DNA from: Larus michahellis
Lineage: Eukaryota > Chordata > Aves > Charadriiformes > Laridae
Reading direction: 5' to 3'
DNA length: 64,000 nucleotides
NCBI RefSeq assembly: GCF_964199755.1
Contig: NC_133906.1
Location: 11,656,001 to 11,720,000, forward strand
The first letter of the stretch is position 1. Each line of letters starts with the position of its first letter. Below are positions 1 through 20,290 of the stretch, piece by piece. The position numbers and the translations under genes were made by a program. The notes below the pieces were generated by a model. That model did no database searches, was not told where the DNA came from, and saw nothing but the letters and a program-made list of their open reading frames with translations.

Positions 1-3000
1 TAACATGCAAGAACACTATAACTTTTCATATCACTTATATCAGCAGAAATAAAACTTGTAGATGCAGTTACCACTAAATATAAAGAGGATGAGTTAACTC
101 TAAGTAAGACTAGATTCCTTGAATATACATTTTAAGCAGTAAGCCTATTCGAGCAGCAATTTTCCAAAGTGAACCATGGTTCACTCAGTCCAAACTACTG
201 AATATGAAATCCTTGATTCTGCTGCTACAAACACCATGCAGAAGGAGGAAGAGACCAACCGTCCAAAGCCAGTCTATTTACACATCAGTGATCTCTACAG
301 AGCATCCACTATCAGATGAGCAAAAGCGTATGTTATAGCCCTTCACTGATGCAAATATACAGCAGTCATGTTGCGTGTAGTTTTACAGCTGAGCATCATT
401 TCAGAAAACTCACACTTGGCAGCCTGTTGCTGGAAGGCTTAACACAGCTGCGTAGGGACATCCCCATCCGACCAGCACCAGAGAGGACAGGGCAGAGGCA
501 GGGACTAGGTGGACCTTCCACCTTGCCCAGTACAGCTTTTCTTTCATTGACACAAATGTAAAATACTCAGACTGTTGCATTAAAGGCAGCATTTCTGTGT
601 CTTGGAAGTTTACCTTCTCAATCTAGAGCTTCTGTAGTTCTACCTAGACTCCCCCAAACATATTTATTTTGTGCAAGTCTGATAGGTTTAAATTATATTG
701 ATTTTACTGCACTTGTGCAGATCAGCATAGCATGTGTTCAATAGCATGACACTTCCTAAAATACCAGAAACACTGCATAAACACCACGTAGGCACAGTGA
801 GCATTCAAAGCGGGCATTTCTGTAGTTCCCAGGAACAAAGCAGTTCAGCTGAAACTCCTGCATACGTATAGTAATTGCTACCAGGTGTCAAGAAAAGTAT
901 CCTCAAATAAGGAAAAGGGGAGAAAAAAAAAAAAGAGAAGGACAGGAACTTCGAGTGTCTTGGTTAACAGAAACATGGAAGACAGGCGGGTGAAAAGGTA
1001 CCCAGCAGATACGGAATCAGTGAGTGCTGTGTAAGGACAACTCTGTAAAGGGCTTAATCAAACGCGTGCAGGCCAATTAGCCTCTCTTGCACACTGCCAC
1101 ACAAATTTTGTTACTGTTATTTCTCCGTAACCTGTATTTTGGAGGAACAGTCCTTCACCTCCCGGTCCCACTGCCAGCCCCAGTAACACCACTGCCGAGA
1201 TCAGTCCTACCAGCTCTTCCACAGCCACCATCTGCCCTGTCCCTCACTACCTGTGAGCTGGGATGGCTCCTTCGCTTGAGTCTCCACCTCATTCCTCACC
1301 TGTAACTTGATAACCACCTCAGATCTGCCAGGATCCTTCTGAGAATTTTGCAAGTCACACCAAGTTTCCTCTACTGCAGTTACACCACCAAAGAAGCCAA
1401 GACCCCCCCTTTTTTTTTTTGTTTTAAATAAATCATGTAAACTTATACTTACTAAAGCTTCAAATGCAGAGGTATTCCATCCCCCTCATATCATACCCGC
1501 TCCTTGCATTTCAGTAGTATAAATGGTTATAAAATCCCTCATGACGCTATTGAGCCTTGAAAAAAGTAATCAGTGGAGCCACAGAAGACATTGCTCACTG
1601 TATGAACACAAATTTTCAGTGTGGATGTCTGTCTCTAACACATAGGAAGACAGAAAGGCTATCAGAAAAAACACAATTGTGGCATAACAAATATTCATAA
1701 TACTTTGTCCCTAGGCCACCAATAAAGTATCAGAGAATAAGTGGAGAAAACATGCACCTACTACTTTTACAGTCAGCTCTCCTTCGAAGAACTGCATTTT
1801 ACTTGCAACGCAAGTAAAAATTTATTTGAAAAAAATGTTCAACATCCTGTTTGTTCTTAAACATCTCTTTTACAGCAAGAAGCATGAAAGATAGGCCTCC
1901 TGGTCTTACCAACATCCATCCAGCTCAGTGTTCTGCCCTCAACAGCAGCAACAGGAGACATGACTTATGGAGTGAGTCAAAGCCTAGGCCACTTTCTGTG
2001 GTCCATTCCCCTCATATTCTCCTTTACTACGCAAACACATACAAGTGTCTTGCTGACAGGAATACGATCACCTCTGCAGGACAGAAGGAAATGAAGACAA
2101 GTACAGTGGCACAGACATCCCAGATTCACACAACCCCAGCTTGTTGTGAACCTTCCTACCACTTCCTCTGAGTCCCAGTTTCAACTCCCTGTCTGAAAAT
2201 TCCTCTTTCTGTTATCTATTGCGGTTTGAAAGCCTCTACAAACTCCCCATTCAGCTCCAATCAGAGAGAAGTGAAATTCTGCAGCAGACATGAATGCACA
2301 GCTGGCAAGAACCTCTGCACATCCTATCCCAAACAGACAGTATATGCACATTTTCACACATTCTTCTCAACTGTCAAGATGACTTTGAAGTAGCATCCGA
2401 AAACAGCTTGAGAGCACGTAAATCTAAATCCAGTCTTGTAGGGTTCCAGCATCCCTCATCTACTACATACAGTCTCCAGACAGGAAGATACTTTTTTCAA
2501 TGTGACCTAGTTAGGAAAACTAGTTGAAATAACCATAAATATCAGGGTAACTCAAACACTGATGACACTTGCAAAGTAAATTAATCTCATTCCACAATTC
2601 AGATCGTTGCTAAATATCAACTTTATTCAATGAAATCCCTAATGAACAAGATACTTTAGATCACTACATGTTTTCATTAAGCTGTATAATCTACATATCA
2701 TCTAGAAGTGAAAATATCTTCAGAATACCTTGAAATATATGTGCAGATTACTCTAGAAAAGCTAGAAATTTGGACATAAAAAAACTTGTGTGAGACATAA
2801 TTTACTATCCATAAAGGGGAAAAAAAAAAACCAAAACCAACCCAATCCATTCTCTACCATAAGAAGCATACGTGGATTATTCCAAAACAGTCCTAATCAA
2901 AACACCTTGTTTCCTAAACCTCCTGATTTCCATGGTATTTGTATAGCTTGTCTCAGCATTAAAATAGGCATCTCTCACACTTTTTTTTTTCCACATAAGC

Positions 3001-5468
3001 AGAAGCAGTTGTCCTGCACATGACACGTTGAGCTATTTTGCCACTAACATGCAAAATATCCTTTTACGATATTAGGACAGTAGCGAGCTAAAGCTTGGCA
3101 GGTCTTTTGTGATTCTGTCCTAATAGACATTTTGAGGAAAAAGGGTAAGATGTGTTTCTAGTTAGAAGAGGCAAAGCTGTTTTCTAATAGCAGCACAGTT
3201 TTTCCTCAGGATTTCTTCTGGGTGCTGTGGAGAGGGCACAACTAGGACTGACCATTATATATGTTTTTGCGGACTAGACATAATTAGATTATTCCACATT
3301 TTATCAAATTAACAATATTTAAGAGCTACTCTCTATAACCAAATTTACACCGGGAAAAAAAAAAAGGCAAAACCTTTCAGAGGCTTTACCCCACCAGAAA
3401 AAGTAACAGTTTCCTACAATCCAATATTGGGGGGGGAGGGGCAGGGAAGCAAGCTATTTCAGCTGCTTTCTGAAACGGTACGAGTTCTACACTTCTAGTC
3501 TATTCCTGAGTTTTCTGCTTTGAAAAATCCCAGCGTCAGACTACAGGCTCGTAAGAGAAACCATCCTTACAGGAAACCATGAGAAAGCACAGACTTCAGT
3601 AACCCAAAGGGTAGAATATCTTTTTTTCTAGCCTTTTTCAGACTTAGTCCACATTATTAGTTTACCTCAGATGAGTATTTCCTAAACTGTGGTTGACTGC
3701 TTGATGCCAACTCGTCACTTCTTCTGGCAGAATGAGTTTAAAAAGACGACTTATTTTTCTGATAGTACATCATTATCATTGTCAAAGCAGTGTTCATTAT
3801 GCATGGAAAGTTCCATGGCAACACAAAATATTCCACATTACAGAACTCTCAAAAATTCACCTTGAGTATTATACACAGTTCACATTTAAGAGTACAGATT
3901 TGGAGAATATACTGTTTAGAGACAGCTGCATCACTGATACTGTGCCAAGGGGAAGGTTATTGATGAAAGGAACTGGGGTGAGAACTGCAGTGCTGAACGA
4001 AGGTAATGAATTCACACCAAAAAAATCCTATTCTTCCCATGCTATCAAGTACAGAAGTTGATTTTTATTTTGTTAGAGTAGTCTAACAGGTGTCACATGG
4101 TTGGACAGCAAAGACTAACCAGGAAACAACTGACTAGCTTTTACTGGACGGAGATCCACAGACACAAAAGAAAGTGCACAACACTCCACCAGGCAGTCCT
4201 TCCACCGAGACAGTAATAAGATCAGGCACACCAATAATTTGTTACATCATAGACATATTTGGGATGGATGATTCCATAACACAATAGCATTATGGATGAT
4301 ACATATGTCAAATGCAGTCTGCTACACGAGTAGTCCTCCAGACCAGGTCTTAGTTAGCCCCAATATATTTCTATATTTCAGACAGAGTTTCAAATGCTTG
4401 TACCATTTTTCTTTTGAAGATCGCCTTTCTGCTTGCTCTTTATTTTCCTCCTCCTTAAACAAATGAGGGAGCAGCTAGAGTGCACCACCACAGCTCTCAA
4501 CCGCAGGCACAGGATTTGCAAAGCTAAAACCAGCAAACTACTTCCTACCGATAGCCCTAGCTGCAGTTTTGAAACAAGGCCAAAGAAAGCGGCATGACTG
4601 TAGGAAGTCAAGGAAGCTTTCCAAAGTTGGAACTCTGCAAAGAAGCCCAAAGAACTTATTGTAACAACATCCATTTTTAAAAAAACTAATCACAAAGAGA
4701 ACTAACAAAACTCTTCAAGAACACAGAACCTCACTTCACCTAACATGGGTCACCCAGTTCTCAGGAGCAGGCTATCAGCTCTCCAAAGCATGCCATCGCT
4801 TACAGCGAATACCCACAGAACTGACCCAGGCAAAGAGAAATGGCACAGATATCTTTCAAGACCTCTTTTTAAACTCTCCACCCAAGCCCCTCACTGAGCT
4901 ACACTAGAAATAAACGAAACAAATACTAAAGACATTACAGGAAGCAGAAATTCCTACAGCTGAAAACAAAATGTAAGACAGAATGAAGTCGATGAACCCC
5001 ATTACAAATTACCCCTTCAAACGAGGGGCATCATCTGGGCTGATCCAGGACACCGAGCGCCGTCCCGCAACCCCCGACCAACACCCGCAAGTTTCCACAC
5101 AGACCCGTCGGCACCAAAGGGCACAAACCTCCCAGATACGTTCGTTCCGCAGCCGGGTCACTCCCAACCCCCGCCCGGCGGCTGCCAGCGCTCCCCGCCG
5201 CGGGCCGGCCCCTACCCGCCGGCCGCCAGGGCCGCTCCGCCGCCGCGGGCCGGGCCCGCCGCTCCCCGCCCCGCAGCGCGCCCCGGGAAAGCCGCCCGCC
5301 CGGGGGAGGCGGCACCCCGGCCCCTCACCCGCAGCGCAGCGCTGCCCGGCCCCGGCCCGCCCGGCGGCGAGAGGCCGAGGCCCACGCGGGCGGCCCGGCC
5401 CGCTGCGTCCCCGCCCGTAGCCCCCACGCCGCCCGCAGCCCGCCCCCCCACCGCCGCCGGGGCCTCAC
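1..5468 (-). other. KDM3B: KDM3B intron 1 (5' part), no exon recognised
   Basis: This stretch lies directly downstream, on the minus strand, of the KDM3B exon 1 splice donor at 5468-5467. It is AT-rich with stop-dense frames, except for the CpG-rich edge above about 5150. I looked for the next KDM3B coding exon (the segment following DLA in the family) on the minus strand and did not find it, so exon 2 probably lies left of the window. It contains only short A/T and G runs (for example near 926, 1407 and 3429) and no repeat family I can name. Confidence 0.6.
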
Positions 5469-5960
5469 CGCCAGGTCCTGGGGCACGGCTCCGCTCATGG
5501 CCCGCACCGTGCCGCTCCGCCAGGCCCGGGAGGGCAGCGCAGGCCCCGGCTCCGGCCCCGCCGCCTCGCCCTCTCCCGGCCCCGCCGCCAGCAGCAGCAG
5601 GAGCCGCTTCCCCACGGGGGAGGCCGCCGCGTCCGCCATCCCCGACGGGCAGGAGCCGCCTCCGCCGCCGGCCCGAGCCCACTGATCGCCGCCGACGCCC
5701 CGAGACACCGAGCAAGCGACTGCCCCGCGCTGGGCCTCCGAGCACCGCCCGCCCCGATCCCGGCATGCACCTCGCCTGCGCATCACCCCCTCCTTCCTCT
5801 ACCCCACACTGCCCCGCGCGCCCGCGGCCGCGCGCAGCCTTGAGGGGCGGTGGCGGGACGGGGCCCGCGGCGACCGCGGGGGGAACGGGAGAAGTCGCGC
5901 AGCGGAGGAGCCGCCGGGATGGACGGGCCCCGCGGCGGAGCCGGTCAGTAGGGGAGAGCC
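5150..5960. promoter_or_regulatory. KDM3B: CpG island promoter of KDM3B
   Basis: An abrupt block of GC-rich, CpG-dense sequence in otherwise AT-rich DNA, surrounding KDM3B coding exon 1 and extending about 320 bases upstream of its ATG. No TATA box is evident. CpG-rich sequence continues on the plus-strand side to about 5990, so divergent transcription is possible, but I see no plus-strand gene. Edges are judged by eye. Confidence 0.85.
5469..5639 (-). CDS. KDM3B: KDM3B coding exon 1 (lysine demethylase 3B, partial gene)
   Basis: KDM3B is a nuclear JmjC-domain H3K9me1/me2 demethylase and transcriptional coactivator. Only its first coding exon is in the window: ATG at 5639-5637 on the minus strand, 57 codons, ending DLA at 5469 before a GTGAG donor in phase 0. 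The encoded start [16 protein letters not shown] and the later segments [19 protein letters not shown] match the vertebrate KDM3B N-terminus closely; the Gly/Glu/Pro-rich linker between them (residues 18-37) is shorter and different from human, as expected for low-complexity sequence. The zinc finger and JmjC domains are outside the window. The ATG is the first in this frame and corresponds to the start used in human. Overlapping GC-rich frames on both strands are CpG-island shadows. Confidence 0.9.
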
Positions 5961-7150
5961 GAAGCAGGCGGCCTTCCCGCGGCAGGGCCTCTCGTTAACG
6001 CCAAATTGAAAATCTGAGATTATCACAGAAATTAAGGCTCTTTTAAGCTAATTTTGGAGGTAAACACCCACAAAACCAGTACGGTAACAGCTTGAGATGT
6101 GAGATCGGAGTTGCAGTTTTGAATGTTTCAGATTGGCAAGAGTAAATGCTGTTGGCCCTGGAATAACAGCAGCGCATCCCAAGTCTGGGTGCTTTGCTTT
6201 TCTGTGAGGCAGATTTTGAAAAGGCATTTATTCAAAGGGTGATTAAGGTAGGAAATCACGTTAATGGTATGCAGCTGTCAGATTAGCTGAACATTTGAAC
6301 AGTTCTCATGATGAACAGTGCAATGCCCTAAGCTGCTCCTTTTCAACATACTTGAACACCACAAAACACTTGAGAATCCTGCACTGTGACAGAAATGACC
6401 AGCAACTCTACATCTCTCTCTGCTTGTGCAGTAAAGACCCAGTGGCACTGACAGAAACTGGAGTGAGGAGCAGATACCGTACTCCATACCAGAACAAGGA
6501 TATTCTCGTGGAAATAAGTTGTTTTCTTGTGCATGCACTGTCTCCTCACTCGAGGAGAGTCATATTGACACCAAATTAGCAGCAGCAGGGGCAAATTGCT
6601 TGCTTTCGCTTTCCTTTATTCCAAATGATTGCGCCAGGTTGTTTTAAGTAGCTGACAACATTTCATCGTTGTTACTTTCTGGTTAGAGGGATGCAATACC
6701 TGTTTGTACGATGTGCCTGTCCTCAGAAGTGTATTTCATCATCTCATCCCACTACTCTTTATGGTGTGATTTTAGTCCTGATGTGGCACAAAGAGAAAAT
6801 ACTGAACAGATTCTAAGACAGATTATCACATCAAGAGAAGGTTCAAAAGGGTCTGCCTTTGGTATTTTGAACGACATAGAACTTAAGAAACACCACCAGA
6901 ACTCTGCTCTGTCCTCCTCTGCTGTACAGCATCTGCCAGTTTTGGTGTGCTGCACGCCACTGTTTTTACTAACCTCCCCCTCCCTTTCTTTTTTGAATAA
7001 GTACAGGAGCCAATAGAAACATTACTGAAGAGTAGCAGAGCCTTTATGTCTTGCGTCTAAGTGATTGCCATGGTAAATCCACGATTACTACGTTCTTTGA
7101 AGACCAGGCTTCGCCCTCGTGCCTGAAGTTTCTTTACTGAAACAATAAGA
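5961..7150. other. Intergenic region between KDM3B promoter and CR1 copy
   Basis: Between the KDM3B CpG island and the CR1 copy starting at 7151. No coding exon, RNA gene or known repeat recognised; the open frames here are short and resemble no protein I know. Confidence 0.5.
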
Positions 7151-7924
7151 TCATAGAATGCGTTGGGTTGGAAGGGACGTATAAATGTCATCTAGTCCAA
7201 CCCCCTGCAGTAAGCAGGGACATCTTCAGCTAGATCAGGTTGCTCAGAGCCTCATCAAGCCTGGCCTTGAATGTCTCCACGGATGGGGCCTCCACCACGT
7301 CGCTGGACAACCTGTTTCAGTGTCTCACCACCCTCATTGTAAAGAACTTCTTCCTAAAGTCTAATCTAAACATACCCTGCTCTAGTTTAAAACCATTGCC
7401 CCTCGTCCTATTGCTACATGCCCTTGCAAACAGCCCCCCCCCGAGCTTTCCTGTAGGCCCCCTTCAGGGACTGGAAGGCTGCTATAAGGTCTCCCTGGAG
7501 CTTTCTCCTCTCCAGGCTGAACAACCCCAACTCTCTGAGCCTGTCTTCATAGGAGAGGTGCTCCAGCCTTTGATCATCTTCGTGGCCTTCCTCTGGACCC
7601 ACTCCAACAGGTCCATGTCCTTCTTGTGCTGAGGGTTCCTGAGCTGGACACGGTACTGCAGGTGGGGTCTCACAAGAGCAGAGTAGAGGGGGAGAATCAC
7701 CTCTCTGGATTTGCTGGCCACAGTTGTTTTGATGCAGCCCAGGATGCGATTGGCCTTCTGGGCTGCAAGTGCACATTGTTGGCTCATGTCCAGCTTTTCA
7801 TCCATCAGTACCCCCAAGTCCTTTTCCGCAGGGCTGCTATCACGTCATCCCCCAGCCTGTATTGATAATGAGGATTGTCCCGACCCAAGTGTAGGACCTT
7901 GCACTTGGCCTTGTTGAACATGAG
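7151..7924 (-). mobile_element. CR1 LINE, 5'-truncated, minus orientation
   Basis: Reading the minus strand, the copy runs from the C-terminal part of the CR1 reverse-transcriptase ORF (about 7924) to the CR1 3' end at 7151, with its degenerate ATTCTATGA-type tail. The frame at 7482-7817 encodes the typical CR1 C-terminal pattern ([27 protein letters not shown], then [20 protein letters not shown]). It is truncated at the 5' end like nearly all CR1 copies and carries frame breaks, so it is inactive. It lies in the KDM3B-CtBP intergenic region. Confidence 0.93.
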
Positions 7925-8701
7925 CTATGTAGCAGAAATAGTACCACCACGTGGAAGATACCAAGTGCTCCTTGTCCCCTTCCCATTCCAACAGCTCCAA
8001 GATGGAAATTGCCACGATAAAGCAGGCCAGCATTTCCCATACCCCATCTCCTGAGCACGGTGCTGGATATTCCAAAGCCGCGCAGCACCAGCTAGACAAA
8101 TAACCCACCAAGAATAATAAAGGGCTTTGTAACTTCCATTAATGATTAATACAGGGAGCATAGGCCATAAAACATGAATTAACTTCAATGTATGAAATGC
8201 CTAAGCGCTTTTCTATGCTAATTCTGTTGCACCGACTTTTACTATATGTTAGAAAAATCAGTTTCATGGGCTAATTTTGTGTATTAATTTCAAATACTAT
8301 CTTACTGTAAAAGGGTGACAACAGCTACTGCTGTTTACGTGTATTTTTAAACTACACACTTAAAAGGCTGCAAAACCAGTTACCACAATTTCAACTTGTG
8401 AGAACTCACATAACTAACCACCAGGCTACATCTAAAGCTGTCCCTTAACCACTGAAGATGGCTTCTTTTCCAGGCTGCAACCTTCCCGGCCTTGATTGGT
8501 GGTCCACGCTCCGGAATCCAAAGAAAGCCATTTGCCAGAGTGGCTGATCCAGGGAGCGATTGTGTGGAAGATCCAACTTGCCTAATTTGAGAAAAGCAGG
8601 ACTGATGCAGACACTCGCCTGTAGAGGTTTTCAACCCTCCCCTTCAATATTGTATCTAAGGCCACCCCTTCCATAGACAGCAGCCATGTTCTTTGGAGAA
8701 C
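7925..8701. other. Intergenic DNA, nothing recognised
   Basis: Unique-looking sequence between the CR1 copy and the candidate poly(A) site of the CtBP gene. No exon, RNA or repeat identified. Confidence 0.45.
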
Positions 8702-11700
8702 TTTATTAAAATATATCCAAGAAGTAATCAAACATTTTCTAACGAGTCAGGAGAGAACTGAAGTGAGAAAAACATTTGTACGGAGGACAGTGCTGTAAGT
8801 TTTTGTTTACATGCTTTATTTCCATGTTTCACAGTTTAGTCATTGTCTACAAAAATATATTTCTGAAACTCTGAGTCCTCTATAAAAAAGCTGGTCAGCA
8901 GCAGTGACCCTGACAAACAGAATGTACCTTGGGACAGTGTGAGCACCTCCTGTAAGCAGATTAGTGCAGCTAGGGCACTCCTGCCTCACCCTGGGAGACT
9001 TCTGTTCTTTGGGATTAAAGCTCTGCACTAGTTCTGAATGAAGGCGTTAAAAAAAAAAAAAAAAAAAATCCTTCCACTTCTGTATGCTGTGCTAAGCTTG
9101 GGAAGGGGAGCTGCAAGTCAGTGTATCACACAGGAGAGTGTGCTAACAAAGGACTTGGCACTCGGGGGGATGGAGAAGACCACAGGGTACTTTAGGTCAA
9201 TTTTTCTTTGAGCTATCTGTTCAGAACGGCCTTCATCTGGTGATAATGGGTTCAGTCTGTAAGCAGAGGTACAAATGGCATACAAGCAGAGTAATCCTAT
9301 AAGCACAAAGGGAGTCCTTCTTTCAGGTCACGATAGAGGTTCATTTTTACCTCAGCATTTTCTGCTGTAGCTTTAATCAAGGGGAAAATTGCCTTCATAC
9401 CCAATCACAAGCCTACATAGTGTTGGATAGAACAGAGCCACTACCAATGCTGTCAGCTTCGACTCCTTAGTATCCATAACTGGAAATACTTCTTATGACA
9501 TCAATTATTTCATTCCTACGCTTACTAGTCACCAGTATATCTAGGCACCAAAAATAGGAATTGAGAAACTCAAGTGTCCCCCAGATGAGATCTTTCCACT
9601 CTTCCTCTGCTCAGTTATTTGACTGGTCTATAGAAATATTTGCAGTTCAGAAGAAAAAAAAAATTGCCGCCTCTTTAAAAAAATAAATCTATCTTGCATT
9701 GTGAGATGTCTCTAGAAGAGACAAGGTTAATGTACTCTGATCCTCTGTATTCACAAAGCTCATAACTAGAAGCCCCTTAACACAAAATAGTCTCAGACCT
9801 GAACCTCTAAGCAGGGCAGGAATTTTCAGCAGCAAACAAGGAAAGAGTAGTTATTGACAGACTGCTTCCCTAAAGTAGTAACAGACAAAAGACGAGCTCT
9901 CAGTCCCTGAAAACTTCTCCCCATCTGCCTGTCAGAACAGCTTTCTGAGCTAGTAGCTTGTAAAATTTAGATTTCCTAGAGATTAGAGAACTCAGGAAAG
10001 TGCTGCTGGTTATTTTAGGAACAGCTGCAATCAAAGTGCTTCTGAGCTCTAGGCTTTTGTTCAGAAAAAGTTCTCCTGTAACTTGTGCCTACCACCAGTC
10101 CCAGTCCGATCTGCTAAACCTGAGCAGCCAAGGAGGTATATAAATTTTAAGTAGAATCAGCATCATCCATGAAAACACAGAAGCCAAGAACCTTCACCAA
10201 GACACATACCTTATCAAAAAAGACACTCAGCACTAGAGAACTAATATCATCTCACTAATGCTAAACAGTTAAAGTGTAAAATCTGTAAGAAACACCTGAA
10301 GTGTACTTCTTGCCTATTTTCCTTTCTTGAATTGCTGGGGGAGAGTGGGGGAGCAGAGGAGAAAGGAATGAATCACTTCACTGTATCAGCAGTAAGCCAT
10401 TTATGAAGGCAGTATTGGAGAAAAATTTAAAACCAGTAAAAAAATCTGAAAACTTAACGACTCCGAAAGCTTTCCTTAGCTTCCCAAACTGTTAACAGTC
10501 TAAACAGACGATTTTGTCTACAACCTCAAGGTGTATTTTCAGTCTGTTCCCAGCTGTTCAGCTTCCAGTCACAGACACACAAGCAAGGGAAGAATCAAGG
10601 GAGGCAGACAAACCCACACATGGGGATTGTCTGCCTCCCATGCAGCACCTACTTTAATATACCCACACAACATGAACAAATCAATCAGGAATTGTTACAT
10701 TTTGTGCATGGAAAGGCTATAACTGAAGCGTAACAAGATGAAACTAAAGGAAGATTTGGAATTAAGGAAAATCTTCTGTGGAACCTCTTTTGATGAAGAC
10801 TCCGTATGCCTCAAAGCAGCAATTCATATTCAATCATTTGGGAAATAGGAAAAGACTTGAGAGCAGCAATCCTGCCTTGGCTTCAGATGACAAACTAAGA
10901 GTGTTCTTTAGTATCACAAAGTATCATGTAAAACCCACTGTCTTGCCCTGCCCACTATTGCAGATGCAGTATATACTAGCAGAGCTGAAGCAGAGTAATT
11001 TGGGAATTTGGGCAACTCTTAAAAGCCACCTTCTCCATCAGGACAGAGAAAGTGTCACTAGGACTGGTATGTGTCTTCTAATTGATGCAGTTATGCCAAA
11101 AAAAAAAAAAAACATCTGTAGCACAACGTTTAGAATTCTAACACAATAGATACTTTGTGGATAAACATGGCCAAAGTGTGTGTAAGGAACCAGCAACTGA
11201 AGCTGCTATTGCTACTTGCTGTCTTCCAGTGCAAGTTTTTCCCATTTCCACATTCTCTTGCCTTCTCCAAGTTACACAGATTCCAAGGCAAACTATTCTG
11301 AAGCCTCACAAACACGGTGGCCACCAGAACACATTTGATGATATTTTAATCCCTTCTGAATTATTTACAAGGCTGGCCTTGAGACTGTTGCTTTTAACTT
11401 CAGGCCTAGTACTGCATAGACAAAACTTTATATGGTCAAGAACTAGCAATGCCTGCACTATGTCTGTTCTAACAGGAAACCTTAATTAAAACAAGCAAAG
11501 TAATACACAGAGCTGAGCCTAGGCTGCATTCTACCAAGGGTATAATAAAGACAACAGTCACAACTTCTCCAATTCACTAATATTTTTCTAATATTCCCCA
11601 TGGCTACACTTAGAGAGGTTCAGCCAAATTAAATTTAAGCTGCAAGTCACAACTGAAAAGTGTGCACTGAAGTCTGGTGTTAGAAACACTGAGGGCCATC

Positions 11701-12038
11701 CCTGATCAGGCAGCTCCACTTCTATTTTCAAGTGCACAAGAACAGCTCCCTGCCACAGACAACCGAGGCAGATACACAGGAAAAATCATTGGTTAAACCA
11801 AGTATTTCGAGGCGAGGCAAGGTCACTGCTGCCTTGCGCCAGAGGAGAAAGATTCATTGAGAGATTAAAACTAAAGGGTTACAAAATAAAGGCAAGAGCT
11901 AAAGTTTGCCGGTAATGAAATGCATTCTCCCGTCCTGTATGAACAGGAAACAGTCTCTGTAGGGTGTTAAAGAAGGTCCGAGGAGGAGATACCCTCCTAC
12001 TTTTTTCTGCTGCCAGAGGAGAGGAGAGAAAGATGCTG
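8702..12038 (-). other. Candidate 3' UTR of the CtBP gene with two poly(A) signals
   Basis: Downstream of the CtBP stop codon (12041-12039, minus strand) there is no further exon. Minus-strand AATAAA hexamers occur at 8820-8815 and 8707-8702, in T/G-rich surroundings suited to cleavage. A 3' UTR of about 3.2 kb would reach them. No recognisable repeat interrupts the interval apart from a 20-base A run on the plus strand near 9049-9068. The end point is an inference; a nearer, weaker signal could be used instead. Confidence 0.45.
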
Positions 12039-19716
<7,678 letters not shown>

Positions 19717-20290
19717 GGGCCACGCCGGGCCGCACCGCCCCTCAGCGCTGCGGAGGGACGCCCCGTCACTCGCCGCCACCGGCTCCCGGGAGGAAGCGGA
19801 AGGGCCGGGCCGCGGCCCAGCGGCCCCGCCGCCACAGAGGCGCCGCAGCCTGGGGCGCCGCTCGCTTCCGCTTCCGGCCCGCGCCCGCCACCGCCCCACA
19901 GGCCTTTGCGGCGGGCGAGGCCCGGCGGGGCAGCGCGGAGCAGCGCCCGGGTTCACGCCTACAGCGGCCCGCTCGGCCCCGGACCCCCCGCCACCCCTCC
20001 CGGGAGCCGCGAGTGCTGGGCGGGGGGAGAGCTGCCGCCGCCGCAGAAAGGCGCCTCTGCGAGCCCCGGGATCTTCAGCCCCAAGGGCCCGTACGAACGG
20101 CAAGAACGCGCACACAAGTGGCAAAAACTATGCGGCTCCTTGTGCCTTCCTTCTGAGCGCGGCTCCAGCAGCGGCCGGCCCGGCAAGCACGGGGCAGCGA
20201 GCCCGCTCCGGGGCGGGGGCGTCTCTTCCCTGCTTGTGTTGTGCTTGTGGAGGCAGGAGCCCAGGCCCCTCCCCCGAGAAGACAGAGAGC

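Noticed and set aside
5212-5786. Overlapping 150-184 codon frames on the minus strand and plus-strand frames around KDM3B exon 1
   Set aside because: All lie in the CpG island and are Arg/Ala/Gly/Pro-rich through lack of stop codons. Only residues 1-57 in one frame match KDM3B.
7482-7817. Minus-strand protein-like frame
   Set aside because: It is the C-terminal reverse-transcriptase remnant of a CR1 LINE, with frame breaks, not a host gene.
9049-9068. A20 run considered as a retrogene poly(A) tail
   Set aside because: No recognisable retrocopy precedes it on the plus strand; more likely a simple tract in the CtBP 3' UTR.
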